Source: Candidatus Protochlamydia phocaeensis
GTDB taxonomy: Bacteria; Chlamydiota; Chlamydiia; Chlamydiales; Parachlamydiaceae
Assembly: GCF_001545115.1 (NCBI RefSeq)
Contig: NZ_FCNU01000019.1
Location: forward strand, 40,734-104,733
Direction of reading: 5' to 3'
DNA: 64,000 bases
Of this stretch, positions 9,057 through 18,052 are shown one piece after another. Numbering within the stretch: the stretch's first letter is position 1; every line of letters begins with the position of its first letter. A program made the position numbers and the translations under genes. The notes under the pieces were generated by a model that made no database searches, was not told the DNA's origin, and saw only the letters and a program-made list of their open reading frames with translations.

Positions 9057-10061
9057 ATGGGATTTCTAATGGAAAAATTAACTCTCCTTCCTATCACCTT
9101 TCAAGAGCTTCAGAAAGAACATTTTGCCCTTCTTTTAAAATGGATGCATATGCCGCATATCCAGCAATGGTATGCTGCTAATAAAAAATGGTCTTTGGAA
9201 GATATCTCGCGCTGCTACGATCCGTCTTCTCTTAAACAAAAAGCAATCAAAAGTTTTATTATTTCAGCAGCCCATACTCCCATTGGCTATATTCAATTGT
9301 ATCCTGTACAAAACTATCCTTGGGAAGACCAAGACCTAACAGCCTTGCCCGCTTCGCTTGCCGGAGTAGACTTTTACATTGGCGAGCCTTCTTTTTTAAG
9401 AAAAGGCTATGGATCAGCAGCTTTGCAGCAGTTTTTAAAAGACAATGTCTATCCTTTTTATGAGGCTTGCTTAACAGATCCTTCAATCAATAATATAGCA
9501 GCCATCGGCTGCTATAAAAAATGCGGTTTTGAACCGCATCAGATTGTCTGGCATCAAAAGCAAGAATTGCTGCTTTTAAAAAAGCTGCGGTCGAACAGCC
9601 TTAAAACAGAAGAGGCGGCGATTCTTATTAGGCCTCCTTATTTGACAGATGCTTTATCCTTAATTGATTTAATTGAACAGCTAGGCTATGCATTGACGCA
9701 CGACAACATGCTTGAAAATCTCAGGCTCTATCAATCCCACCCTCATTATCAGGCTTTTATTGCAGAGTGCCATCATAAAGTTGTCGGTTGCCTAGCTGTG
9801 CACCTCTTGCAAGCCCTCCATAGCCCCATTTTCATGGCTAGGATTACCTCCTTAGTCGTTGATCAATCCATGCGCCGCCAAGGAATTGCTTCGCGCCTGG
9901 TTCAAACAGCAGAGGCCTTTGCCCGAGAAAAAGGCTGCCAAGTCATGGAACTGACCATGGGAAAGCATCGAAAAGACCGTGGATCGCATGAATTTTACCA
10001 GCACATGGGCTATACGCTCCAGCATGCAAAGCTTTATTGGCGGAAAGAGCTCTTAGCATGA
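9057..10061 (+). CDS. Tandem GNAT acetyltransferase (AAC(6')-like plus GNAT)
   Basis: 334 residues made of two GNAT domains. Residues 1-180 resemble the aminoglycoside 6'-acetyltransferase/RimJ-like type (LLKWMHMPHIQQWY, GEPSFLRKGYGSAAL as acetyl-CoA loop). Residues about 190-334 are a second GNAT with the Q/RxxGxG/A motif RRQGIASRL and a C-terminal EFYQHMGY. The substrates are unknown; drug, small-molecule or protein N-acetylation are possible. ATG 9057 is the first start; ATG 9069 is an alternative. The 3' end overlaps the convergent S9 peptidase gene by 28 bases. Confidence 0.88.
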   Translation: MGFLMEKLTLLPITFQELQKEHFALLLKWMHMPHIQQWYAANKKWSLEDISRCYDPSSLKQKAIKSFIISAAHTPIGYIQLYPVQNYPWEDQDLTALPASLAGVDFYIGEPSFLRKGYGSAALQQFLKDNVYPFYEACLTDPSINNIAAIGCYKKCGFEPHQIVWHQKQELLLLKKLRSNSLKTEEAAILIRPPYLTDALSLIDLIEQLGYALTHDNMLENLRLYQSHPHYQAFIAECHHKVVGCLAVHLLQALHSPIFMARITSLVVDQSMRRQGIASRLVQTAEAFAREKGCQVMELTMGKHRKDRGSHEFYQHMGYTLQHAKLYWRKELLA

Positions 10062-12172
10062 GTTTTATCCTCTTTAAAATTTGCTTCAGAAGAAGCATGA
10101 GCCTCTATAAAACGCGAAAACCACGTTATCCTACTCTGAAGCAAGTCCAGCATCGATTGAGGATCGTGCGGATAATGGGACATTCCAGAGTAAACGATCA
10201 TTTGGACTTCCCCGCCTTTTTGCTTGAACAAGCGATAGAGTTCATCTCCTTGTCCGATTGGGACGCGCCTATCTTTATCTCCATGCTGGATTAATAAAGG
10301 CGTAGAAACCGCCTTCAAATGAAAAAGGGGAGAAAAGCGTGCATATAAAGCAGGACTTTGCCAAAGAGAAGAGCCAAAATAATCAGAGAGGAAGCCGGGC
10401 ACATCTGTTGTTCCATTAAAGCTTATGCAGTTGCTGATAGCCGCTCCCACTACGGCTGCTTTAAACTGGGATGTGCGGGAAAGAGCACAAAGCGTTAAGT
10501 ATCCTCCATAGCTCCATCCCATTATGCCCAGCCTTTTTTCGTCTGCTATGCCAAGTTCAATCACATGGCGTATGCCTTGCATTAAATCGTCGCAGTCTTT
10601 GCCTCCCCAATCTTGAAAGTTGGCATAGCGAAAGGTTTTGCCATAGCCTGTTGACCCACGAACATTGCAGCGTAAGACGGCATAACCGGCTTGAGCTAAA
10701 GCGGCAATAGGTCCATATGTAGAAGGCGAGGCGATGAAATGTTGAGAAAAAACACCAAGCGGACCTCCATGCACAATGATAATTAAAGGATACGCTTTTC
10801 CTTTCTGATAATGAATAGGATAAGTCAATAACCCCTCAATCTCTATTCCATCCGTTGATTTCCATTGCAAGACAGAAGTCAAGGCAGTTGAATAAGCTAG
10901 GCATTCTCGGTTGACTTGGCTGACTTGCTGCAGCCTTTGATCCGCCAAATAGAAAAGATGTGCCTCAGGAGGCTCATTGAGCCTTTCACTATTTAGTCCA
11001 AAGATTCCTTTAGAAGCATTCCAATGAACTTGAGAAAAGGCAATCCCTTCGGGCGTGATTACGTACGCATCTTTTGCATCGATTGAAAGCGCAATAATGG
11101 CCTGATTAGTTCGATAATTTTCCATAACATAGATAGATCGGCCATCAGCGGACCATCCAATAATTTTAGAGGGAAAAGCATCCATTGTAGTGGCTAGCCT
11201 AAAACTTGTATTCTCTTGCGTGTCTGCTATGAACGCTCTAAAATCGATCGGCCATTTCGCTTCCCGATAGGCAGCTAAATAAGCGATCTGCTTTCCATCG
11301 GGAGAATAAACAGGGCTAAAGGATGCGCATTGTTGATTGATTGTCTTTTTAATTTGCCACGCGGCGATGTCAAAAATGGCAATATAACTTTGCTTCCATC
11401 CTTCAACTTCGACAGTTGGGGCAAGCGTGACGGCAATTTCTTGGCTATTTGGAGACCAATCATAACCTCCCCCTCCCATATAAGGAGTAAATGACGTCAC
11501 ATGAGCTCGTCCAAGAGGCAAAAGGGAAGGTTTGGAAGATCCATTGACTTCGAGAAGCCATAAGCAAGTGAATCGCGCATCTAGAGCTTCCGCGTAAGGC
11601 TCCTGTCTGTGCTTTTCTTCAAACTGGCTTGCCGTAAATGCTATCTTCTCTCCATCTGGAGACCACTTAAGACCGGTAATATCGCTAGGCAAATACGTCA
11701 GCTGCTTCTTCGAATTGCCGATCAGATCGATTAACCAAATTTGCCGATAGCCATTGGTATCTGGGACTAAAGCTGCCAATTGCAGACCTTTAGGAGACCA
11801 TTGAGGCGAACTGACCATTTCTCTATTAAATAAATTTTCACATCGCCCCGGCTGCTGCACGGAAGCAATATACAAATGACGCTGGTATGCATGATTGCCA
11901 TGCTCTAGTTGCGCGCGTACAACTGTAAAACAAACATACTGCCCATCAAACGATGTTTGGACGTCTTCTACACGCTTGACCTTCATCATTTCTCGGCAAG
12001 ACCAAACGAGTAGAGGCTCCTTTTCTTGCACATTTTTATTCTCTTTAGCCTCCATTCCTTCTGCAAAAAGAAAAAGGATACTAAAAAAAACACCCAAATG
12101 ACGTTTACCTAATTTGGATAAAACGTAACTGAAATTAAGCATGAACTTTCTCTTTAATCGCCTTTCCTTCAT
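10034..12172 (-). CDS. S9 family prolyl oligopeptidase / acylaminoacyl peptidase
   Basis: 712 residues. An N-terminal hydrophobic segment (VFFSILFLFAEGMEA) suggests export or anchoring. Residues about 60-430 hold WD40/TolB-like beta-propeller repeats (SPQWSPKG, LKWSPDG, FSPVYSPDG). The C-terminal alpha/beta hydrolase has the nucleophile elbow GWSYGG (S near 554), the acid loop HGDKDRRVP (near 633) and the His loop GMSHYPHDP (near 667). S9 enzymes cleave oligopeptides or remove blocked N-terminal residues. An alternative start is the Met at 12139, which puts the hydrophobic segment nearer the N-terminus. The gene stands alone. Confidence 0.93.
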   Translation of the reverse strand: MKERRLKRKFMLNFSYVLSKLGKRHLGVFFSILFLFAEGMEAKENKNVQEKEPLLVWSCREMMKVKRVEDVQTSFDGQYVCFTVVRAQLEHGNHAYQRHLYIASVQQPGRCENLFNREMVSSPQWSPKGLQLAALVPDTNGYRQIWLIDLIGNSKKQLTYLPSDITGLKWSPDGEKIAFTASQFEEKHRQEPYAEALDARFTCLWLLEVNGSSKPSLLPLGRAHVTSFTPYMGGGGYDWSPNSQEIAVTLAPTVEVEGWKQSYIAIFDIAAWQIKKTINQQCASFSPVYSPDGKQIAYLAAYREAKWPIDFRAFIADTQENTSFRLATTMDAFPSKIIGWSADGRSIYVMENYRTNQAIIALSIDAKDAYVITPEGIAFSQVHWNASKGIFGLNSERLNEPPEAHLFYLADQRLQQVSQVNRECLAYSTALTSVLQWKSTDGIEIEGLLTYPIHYQKGKAYPLIIIVHGGPLGVFSQHFIASPSTYGPIAALAQAGYAVLRCNVRGSTGYGKTFRYANFQDWGGKDCDDLMQGIRHVIELGIADEKRLGIMGWSYGGYLTLCALSRTSQFKAAVVGAAISNCISFNGTTDVPGFLSDYFGSSLWQSPALYARFSPLFHLKAVSTPLLIQHGDKDRRVPIGQGDELYRLFKQKGGEVQMIVYSGMSHYPHDPQSMLDLLQSRITWFSRFIEAHASSEANFKEDKTHAKSSFRQ

Positions 12173-12308
12173 CAGCCTTATTTAATCCTCTCTCAAAGCA
12201 AACTAAAATTTGGATTTCGGCCTAAATTTGCTTACAAAAAATCCTATATCTAATAAGGTCAAATTAAAATATTTATATTACATTTTTCCATAGAAGACGA
12301 GGAATCGA

Positions 12309-13994
12309 ATGAAATTCTGGATAAATTTAAATATGAATTTAACGAAAGAAATAAAGAAGAAGAGCTGGCTGGTTTTGTTTGCCGCTTTTGGCCTGAGCTC
12401 TTCTCTTTTGGCCGAAGAAGATTTTTTTCCTTTCAATCCTCCGCAAAATTTCTCGCTTTTCATTGACCAAGGCCTTGTCCATCACCCTGTCTCAACAGCT
12501 AATCCGGAAGCCCAGCGTTTTTTTGATCAAGGATTAACCCTTGTCTATGGATTTAATCATGATGCTGCTTATTGGTCATTTGCCACGGCCGCTAAAATTG
12601 ATCCGAATTTGGCAATGGCTTATTGGGGAATGGCGCTTGCTCTGGGTTCCAATATCAATATGACGATTACGCCCTCTCGCGAAGAGGCTGCCTATCGATT
12701 GATTCAAAAAGCCATGGAGCTGTCCAATCAAGCTACAGATAATGAGAAGGCCTACATCCAAGCCTTGGCCGAGCGCTATACCGCAGATTCGGCAGCCAAG
12801 CAGGAGTCGCTTAATCAAAACTATAAAAATGCTATGGAAAAAGTGGCCAAGCAATTTCCTGATGATTTGGACGCAGCCGTCCTATTTGCAGAAAGTGCGC
12901 TGGATTTAAATCCTTGGAATCAATGGGATCCGGCAGGAAATCCCCGGCCAGGCACGCTTGCCATTTTAGACGTCTTAGAATCTGTCCTTAAACGCGACCC
13001 CGATCACTTGGGAGCCAATCATTACTATATCCATGCCATTGAAGCGTCCAAATATCCTGAAAGGGCCTTAATGAGCGCTCATAGGCTGAGGCGCTTATTG
13101 CCTCAGTCAGGCCATATTCTGCACATGCCTTCTCACATTTATTTATTAGTCGGCGACTATCACCTGGCTGCGATATGCAATGAACAAGCTGTGGCTGCTG
13201 ACCGCGCCTATATCAAGCAATACGGGATGCAAGGCATTTATCCTTTGCATTATTTAAGTCATAATTTGTATTTCCTATCGCGTGCTTATAGCATGGAAGG
13301 GCGCTTTGAAGATGCCAAACGGGCGGGCGACGAGCTCTACAGCTTTTATGCGCCTCACTTTCAAAAAATGCCAGAGCTTGAATACTATGCTCCCACCTCG
13401 CTCTTTGTTCTCTTGCGTTTTCACCGCTGGCAAGATATTTTGGCTTTTCCATTACCGACTCCTCGGATGGCAGTCTCTACGATCCTTTGGCATTATGGGC
13501 GCGCCATGGCTTTGGCAGCTTTAAACCAATTGCCCGAAGCACGAAAAGAACAAGCCCTATTCATTCAAGAGAAAAACCGTCTCAGGCCTGAAACGGTTTA
13601 CGGCTATAACAAAATTGAACCTATCTTATCTATTGCAGACCTGACCTTAAAAGCGAAAATTGCCGAAGCACAAGGCGACCATTCAGCAGCCATCTACCAG
13701 CTCCGAGAAGCTATTTCCATTGAAGATCAACTGCACTACAATGAGCCGCCCGATTGGGTCTTGCCTGTACGGGAAAATCTGGGCGGCGTGCTTCTTAGAA
13801 GCGGGCAGTACGCGGAAGCCGAGCAAATCTTTCGCGAAGATCTCAATAAACATCCGCGCAACGGGCGTTCCCTTTTTGGCCTATTGGCCAGCCTAAAATC
13901 CCAATCTCGCGAAACCGACGCCTTCTGGGTTCAACGAGAATTCGAAAAAGCGTGGCAATATAGCACAGTGTCGCTTAAGGTAGCGGATTTGTAG
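12309..13994 (+). CDS. Exported TPR-repeat protein
   Basis: 561 residues with an N-terminal signal peptide (WLVLFAAFGLSSSLLA). Tetratricopeptide-like helices fill the rest: FFDQGLTLVYGFNHDAAYWSF near 70, further repeats at about 240-330, and a final TPR pair near 490-550. The family is widespread in proteobacteria as TPR proteins of unknown role; no catalytic motif was seen. It may scaffold periplasmic complexes. A second in-frame Met at 12333 is an equally plausible start. Confidence 0.85.
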   Translation: MKFWINLNMNLTKEIKKKSWLVLFAAFGLSSSLLAEEDFFPFNPPQNFSLFIDQGLVHHPVSTANPEAQRFFDQGLTLVYGFNHDAAYWSFATAAKIDPNLAMAYWGMALALGSNINMTITPSREEAAYRLIQKAMELSNQATDNEKAYIQALAERYTADSAAKQESLNQNYKNAMEKVAKQFPDDLDAAVLFAESALDLNPWNQWDPAGNPRPGTLAILDVLESVLKRDPDHLGANHYYIHAIEASKYPERALMSAHRLRRLLPQSGHILHMPSHIYLLVGDYHLAAICNEQAVAADRAYIKQYGMQGIYPLHYLSHNLYFLSRAYSMEGRFEDAKRAGDELYSFYAPHFQKMPELEYYAPTSLFVLLRFHRWQDILAFPLPTPRMAVSTILWHYGRAMALAALNQLPEARKEQALFIQEKNRLRPETVYGYNKIEPILSIADLTLKAKIAEAQGDHSAAIYQLREAISIEDQLHYNEPPDWVLPVRENLGGVLLRSGQYAEAEQIFREDLNKHPRNGRSLFGLLASLKSQSRETDAFWVQREFEKAWQYSTVSLKVADL

Positions 13995-14063
13995 GTCCGC
14001 CAGCCATGCAGCTTATTGCTTTTATGCTCGTTTAAGAAAGCAGCCCCCTTGCTCTTACTTTAT

Positions 14064-15017
14064 TCAACGATTGAAAAGAAAAGGAAGGCAGTTTGAATCC
14101 AAGTAGCGGCTTGCCCCGCTCATCACATGCAAGGCAAAAGCTTGCCGCGAGCGTTCCGATCGATTTGCCTCGCTTAGGTGCGGAAGATAACCATGCATGA
14201 TCACCAAAGATCCCTTTTTTACTTCCACAGGAACCATTTTGGCATATTCCCACTCAGTTTCATCATAGACCTCATAGTCCCGCTTTCCCTGTTCGTTCTT
14301 AATGCACTTCCATTTTAATCCGTTCGAATGTCCTCCTGGAAGAACCCATAAGCATCCATTGTCGATAGTTGCATCTTCTAAAGCAAACCACAGCCCTATA
14401 ATAGGCTCAGGAGCCGTATGCAAAAATGCGGCATCCTGATGGCATCCCACTGCGCTGCCTATGTATGGTTGCTTAAAAAAATGCATGGATTGAAGAATAA
14501 GAGGATCGGCTATGTGCAAATCTTGCAACAGCCGCTGAATACGCGGTTGATAGGAAAAAGCCTGGAAGAGGGGATCTTTTGCATGCAAAGCATAGCTGAT
14601 TTTCTTTACTGCCCGCTCCTTTCCTTCCCGAAACGATCCATCGGCTAAAAAAGCCGCTTCTTCAAAAAAGAAGCATAGGGTATCGCCTTGTTCTAAATAC
14701 ACATCTTCCCACGGGATGTGCCCTTGGTAACGCTGAAAAAGATGAGGCAATAGCGAATCGTCAAAAGCCTGTACTAACTCTTCAGCCCGCCGGCATAAGG
14801 TCTCGCATGCATCGGCACAAATAAAATATGGTAAAACCAGAAAACCATCGCGTTGATAAGCGGTGATTTGCTCTTCATTCAAAATCGGCTTTTCTAAGTT
14901 GAAGCCTGCGCAAGCCAAAGAGCTTGCAAAGGATGAAGAAATGCATTCCCTAAAAAGTAGTAAAAAGCTTATTAACCATAAAAAGGCAGGTCGTCTTATA
15001 TTTAGCAAGTTGCCCAT
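14064..15017 (-). CDS. Phytanoyl-CoA dioxygenase (PhyH) family protein
   Basis: 317 residues from ATG 15017, preceded by an AAAGAGAG purine tract; the GTG one codon earlier is less likely. The double-stranded beta-helix of Fe(II)/2-oxoglutarate dioxygenases is seen: H-x-D in GCHQDAAF (near 192-194), the typical DNGCLWVLPGGHS and the distal His in MHGYLPH, followed by the Arg-rich NRSERSRQAF. YQRDGFLVLPYF is the family's N-terminal signature. A hydrophobic N-terminus (FLWLISFLLLF) suggests membrane anchoring or export, unusual for the family. The substrate cannot be told. Confidence 0.88.
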   Translation of the reverse strand: MGNLLNIRRPAFLWLISFLLLFRECISSSFASSLACAGFNLEKPILNEEQITAYQRDGFLVLPYFICADACETLCRRAEELVQAFDDSLLPHLFQRYQGHIPWEDVYLEQGDTLCFFFEEAAFLADGSFREGKERAVKKISYALHAKDPLFQAFSYQPRIQRLLQDLHIADPLILQSMHFFKQPYIGSAVGCHQDAAFLHTAPEPIIGLWFALEDATIDNGCLWVLPGGHSNGLKWKCIKNEQGKRDYEVYDETEWEYAKMVPVEVKKGSLVIMHGYLPHLSEANRSERSRQAFALHVMSGASRYLDSNCLPFLFNR

Positions 15018-15192
15018 CACTCTCTTTTGTATATTTTTTTATTTAAACCGTTCTATTGAAATCGATTTAATATTATTAAAAACAGGAAGTTTAATTTTCA
15101 AACATATTGCAACTTATTTTTAATAATTTTATTACTATCAAAAGTAAAAGATTGTTTGAATTTAGCAAAGCCTTTAGCTTATAGGAAATACA

Positions 15193-15954
15193 ATGAATAA
15201 ACCCTTTCACATTGATTATTCTCAAATCAGTTCTTTGTATGCCAACGAGCAGATTGAAGGCACCCTTTATTTAGCTTTTAGGGATATACCCGACCTGCTA
15301 GAGCGTTATTTGAAGCAAAGGGAATTTTCTCCCATCAACGCATTGGATTTCGGCTGCGGAACGGGCGTATCCACTCGTTTTTTGAAGAAACTAAAACCGT
15401 TTTTTCCTTTAGGGTTGGAAGTAGAAGGAGTCGATATCAGCCCGGAAATGATCGGCGAAGCAAAACGGGAAGATCCGGCAGGAATTTATCATCTCCTTCA
15501 AAATGACAGAATTCCTGTTAAGGACTCTTCTTATGATCTCATTTTCAGTACGTTCGTGCTTTTTGAGTTTGCCACTAAAAGCGATATGAGGCAAGCTTTA
15601 GAAGAGGTGAAACGCGTCATGCGTCAAAAAGCGCTTTTTATTGCTGTTACAGGAAGCATTGACACCTATAACAGGCATCATCAGTGGGTTTCGCTTCAAG
15701 TCGATTTTCCTCAGAATAACAACCTGACCAGCGGAAGCCTAGGAAGAGTTGACTTTGTGATGCCTGAGGGAACACTGACTTTTCAAAATTATTATTGGAC
15801 GGAAAGCGATTATGGAGAAGTCTTCCAAGCAACCGGTCTTCGGTTGTTGGATACCCTTCATCCACGCGGGCACGAAGACGAAGCTTTACCATGGAAATGG
15901 AAAAGCGAAAAGCACGCGTCCCCTTATTATATTTTTGTGCTGACTAAAGAATAG
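15193..15954 (+). CDS. Class I SAM-dependent methyltransferase
   Basis: 253 residues with motif I ALDFGCGTGVSTRF (about residues 55-68), the acidic loop VEGVDISPEM and motif IV SSYDLIFSTFVLFEF. This is the Methyltransf_11/25 type that methylates small molecules. The substrate is unknown. The next gene starts within 40 bases on the same strand, so cotranscription with the YheT-like hydrolase is likely. Confidence 0.9.
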   Translation: MNKPFHIDYSQISSLYANEQIEGTLYLAFRDIPDLLERYLKQREFSPINALDFGCGTGVSTRFLKKLKPFFPLGLEVEGVDISPEMIGEAKREDPAGIYHLLQNDRIPVKDSSYDLIFSTFVLFEFATKSDMRQALEEVKRVMRQKALFIAVTGSIDTYNRHHQWVSLQVDFPQNNNLTSGSLGRVDFVMPEGTLTFQNYYWTESDYGEVFQATGLRLLDTLHPRGHEDEALPWKWKSEKHASPYYIFVLTKE

Positions 15955-15993
15955 CCTTAAGAAAACAAGCGAACTATCAATATTTTTGTGCCT

Positions 15994-17022
15994 ATGATTG
16001 AATATCTTTCTTTTCATCCTTTCCCCGGTCTAGCCTCGCCACACGCGCAAACGATTATTGCCTGTTTCAACCGCGCGGGCAGGCCGCCTCCCTCTCAACC
16101 ACTGATTATTAAATTACCGGATGGAGATGCCTTGTGGTGCAGCCTTTTCGTACCGACTTCTTGGCAGCCGACACAAAAAACCATTATCATGGTCCATGGA
16201 CTAGGTGGCAGCCATCTATCCAATTATATGATCCGTATGAGCCGTAAACTCTATCAAAATGGCTACCGGGTTATCGCTGTCAATTTACGCGGATGTGGTC
16301 CTGGCCGCCATTTAGCGCGCCTTCACTATCATGGAGGAAATAGCCAAGACATTTTAGCTGTCCTTCGCGCGCTAAAGCAGCAAACGCCGCACTCCCCTTT
16401 CATTTTATTGGGTTTTTCTCTTGGGGGCAATATTGCCCTCAAATTAGCCGGCGAATTAGGGGCGGAAGGGCCTTCCCTTCTACATCAAACCCTTGCCGTT
16501 TGCCCTCCCATTGATCTGGATACGACCGTTAATCTTTTATCAAAACCTTCCAATCGCCTATACCTTCGCTATTATTTAAAAAATATGCAAAAACAAGTCG
16601 AGCCTTGGATAGGAAAAAGGAATTATTCGACTTTTTATGAATTTGACAATTTAGTTACAGCGCCCAATTGGGGCTTCCAAAACGCCTTTGATTATTATCA
16701 CCAATGCAGCAGCTTAAGCTTTATTCCTCTCATTCAGCATCCTTGCCGTGTGCTTTTCGCAATGGATGATCCCTTTATTGATTATCGCCCCATTTTAAAG
16801 GCAAAACTTCCCTCTTGCATGAAAGCCAGCTTATGCCGCTTTGGAGGGCATATGGGATTCTTAGGGCGGATAGGAAAGAAACATCGCTATTTCTGGTTAG
16901 ATCATCTTTTACAAACTTGGATTAATCAAGCAGATAAGCCCATTAACCAAGAAGATAAGCAGCTAAGCGAAATAGCCAGTCTCGATCCTGAAGCATTTGC
17001 TGTCACAGTCAAGGCCGAATAG
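15994..17022 (+). CDS. YheT-like alpha/beta hydrolase
   Basis: 342 residues from ATG 15994 (a GTG at 15988 is an alternative). The N-terminus FHPFPGLASPHAQTI is characteristic of the YheT/ABHD1-3 hydrolases. Further motifs are the oxyanion region MVHGLGGSHLSNY, the nucleophile elbow GFSLGGN (S near 141) and a C-terminal GGHMGF carrying the catalytic His. Family members are esterases or lipases of uncertain natural substrate. The 3' end overlaps the convergent gene by 14 bases. Confidence 0.9.
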   Translation: MIEYLSFHPFPGLASPHAQTIIACFNRAGRPPPSQPLIIKLPDGDALWCSLFVPTSWQPTQKTIIMVHGLGGSHLSNYMIRMSRKLYQNGYRVIAVNLRGCGPGRHLARLHYHGGNSQDILAVLRALKQQTPHSPFILLGFSLGGNIALKLAGELGAEGPSLLHQTLAVCPPIDLDTTVNLLSKPSNRLYLRYYLKNMQKQVEPWIGKRNYSTFYEFDNLVTAPNWGFQNAFDYYHQCSSLSFIPLIQHPCRVLFAMDDPFIDYRPILKAKLPSCMKASLCRFGGHMGFLGRIGKKHRYFWLDHLLQTWINQADKPINQEDKQLSEIASLDPEAFAVTVKAE

Positions 17023-17686
17023 CAGGCTTTTGCCTAGCAATAGCTGTTGCTAATTCATTCGCCATTATTTTAAGCTGCGCCAAAGATTGATCCCTAAGGT
17101 CGATCGCTTGATTAAACTCGCCTAGAAAATAGGCCTTGGTTTGCTGAGCTTCCAGCTCTACATGCCTATCGAGCATGCTCTCCCAAGAACTGCTCTGCGG
17201 GCGCAAGCCTAATTGATTAAAAAAATTTGCTATCATGCGGCCATTTTCCAGGGCCTGACTGGAAATTTGCTGAGCTAAGACAGGATTATTTGTCTTAACG
17301 GCATTAATGTAGTCCGATCCAAGCGAAATGTGTTCATTGAAAAGCGATTCGAACCGCTTTCCAGCCTGCGGGCCGAAAGCTGCTGTAAAGACATTGGCAA
17401 TTTGACTAGCATTATTTAATAAGGCTTCATTATTCGTCTCCATTACATCCGGATAAGCTCCGCGTGAAGCGGAAACAATCGCTTGATTCAACAAACGTCC
17501 ATGCGCTTCTAAAAGCACGGGAAGATCCGATTCTGTTCCGACTTGTTCTCCAGTAAGCTGCATAGCAACCGGATGGTTGGGCAAAATAGCAGAAGGAATG
17601 GGTCCTCTTTGAGCCTGAAGATGAAAAGCTGTCGACATGGCCAATATAAATACACTCGCCTGAAGTCTAGAAAAAGTGAGCGTCAT
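17009..17686 (-). CDS. Exported helical protein with internal duplication
   Basis: The start is set at the Met at 17686, just after an AAAGGAGG ribosome site, giving 225 residues; the longer frame to 17743 would run through that site. The signal peptide is LQASVFILAMSTAFHLQA. The mature part is all helical and contains two similar units: LLEAHGRLLNQAI...FNEHISLGSDYINAV and ENGRMIANFFNQL...LDRHVELEAQQTKAY, each with an E/D-H-x3-x motif. No known function is recognised; the paired His positions might bind metal (inference). Confidence 0.75.
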   Translation of the reverse strand: MTLTFSRLQASVFILAMSTAFHLQAQRGPIPSAILPNHPVAMQLTGEQVGTESDLPVLLEAHGRLLNQAIVSASRGAYPDVMETNNEALLNNASQIANVFTAAFGPQAGKRFESLFNEHISLGSDYINAVKTNNPVLAQQISSQALENGRMIANFFNQLGLRPQSSSWESMLDRHVELEAQQTKAYFLGEFNQAIDLRDQSLAQLKIMANELATAIARQKPAIRP

Positions 17687-17788
17687 TTTTCCTCCTTTAA
17701 ATTTAGGATATTCCGGTAATTGCTGGACTGCTTCCTGATTCAAGAGAGAAACAGCTTTAAATAAAATAACCCTTCATGCGATCAGGCC

Positions 17789-17941
17789 TTTAGAGGGTGT
17801 ATTAAAACCCATAATAATCTATATTTGAGATTATTAACCTGAGAGGCGGCTGAGATGACGGACAATAGGAAGTAACTAGCGCTCTCTATCTCATGTCGCT
17901 TCCTAAGACAAAAAATTTCAAACTCAGGTTAATATACTCTC
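17789..17941. repeat. Composite palindromic repeat: GAGGGTGTATTAA ends with an ACCTGAG element inside
   Basis: The outer ends are GAGGGTGTATTAAAAC on the left and GTTAATATACTCTC on the right. Inside lies ACCTGAG at 17837 and CTCAGGT ending at 17929, flanked by TATTA and TAATA. The interior is more diverged than in other copies. It occupies most of the gap between the exported helical protein and the glycosyltransferase. Confidence 0.6.
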
Positions 17942-18052
17942 AGGGATAAACGATCATCTCCGATGTAATGAATAGCGGTTAACCTGTCAAGGCTTTTGGC
18001 CAGGAGAACTTTCTTACACGTCCGGCTTTCTCTGACTCACCTACTATTGTCT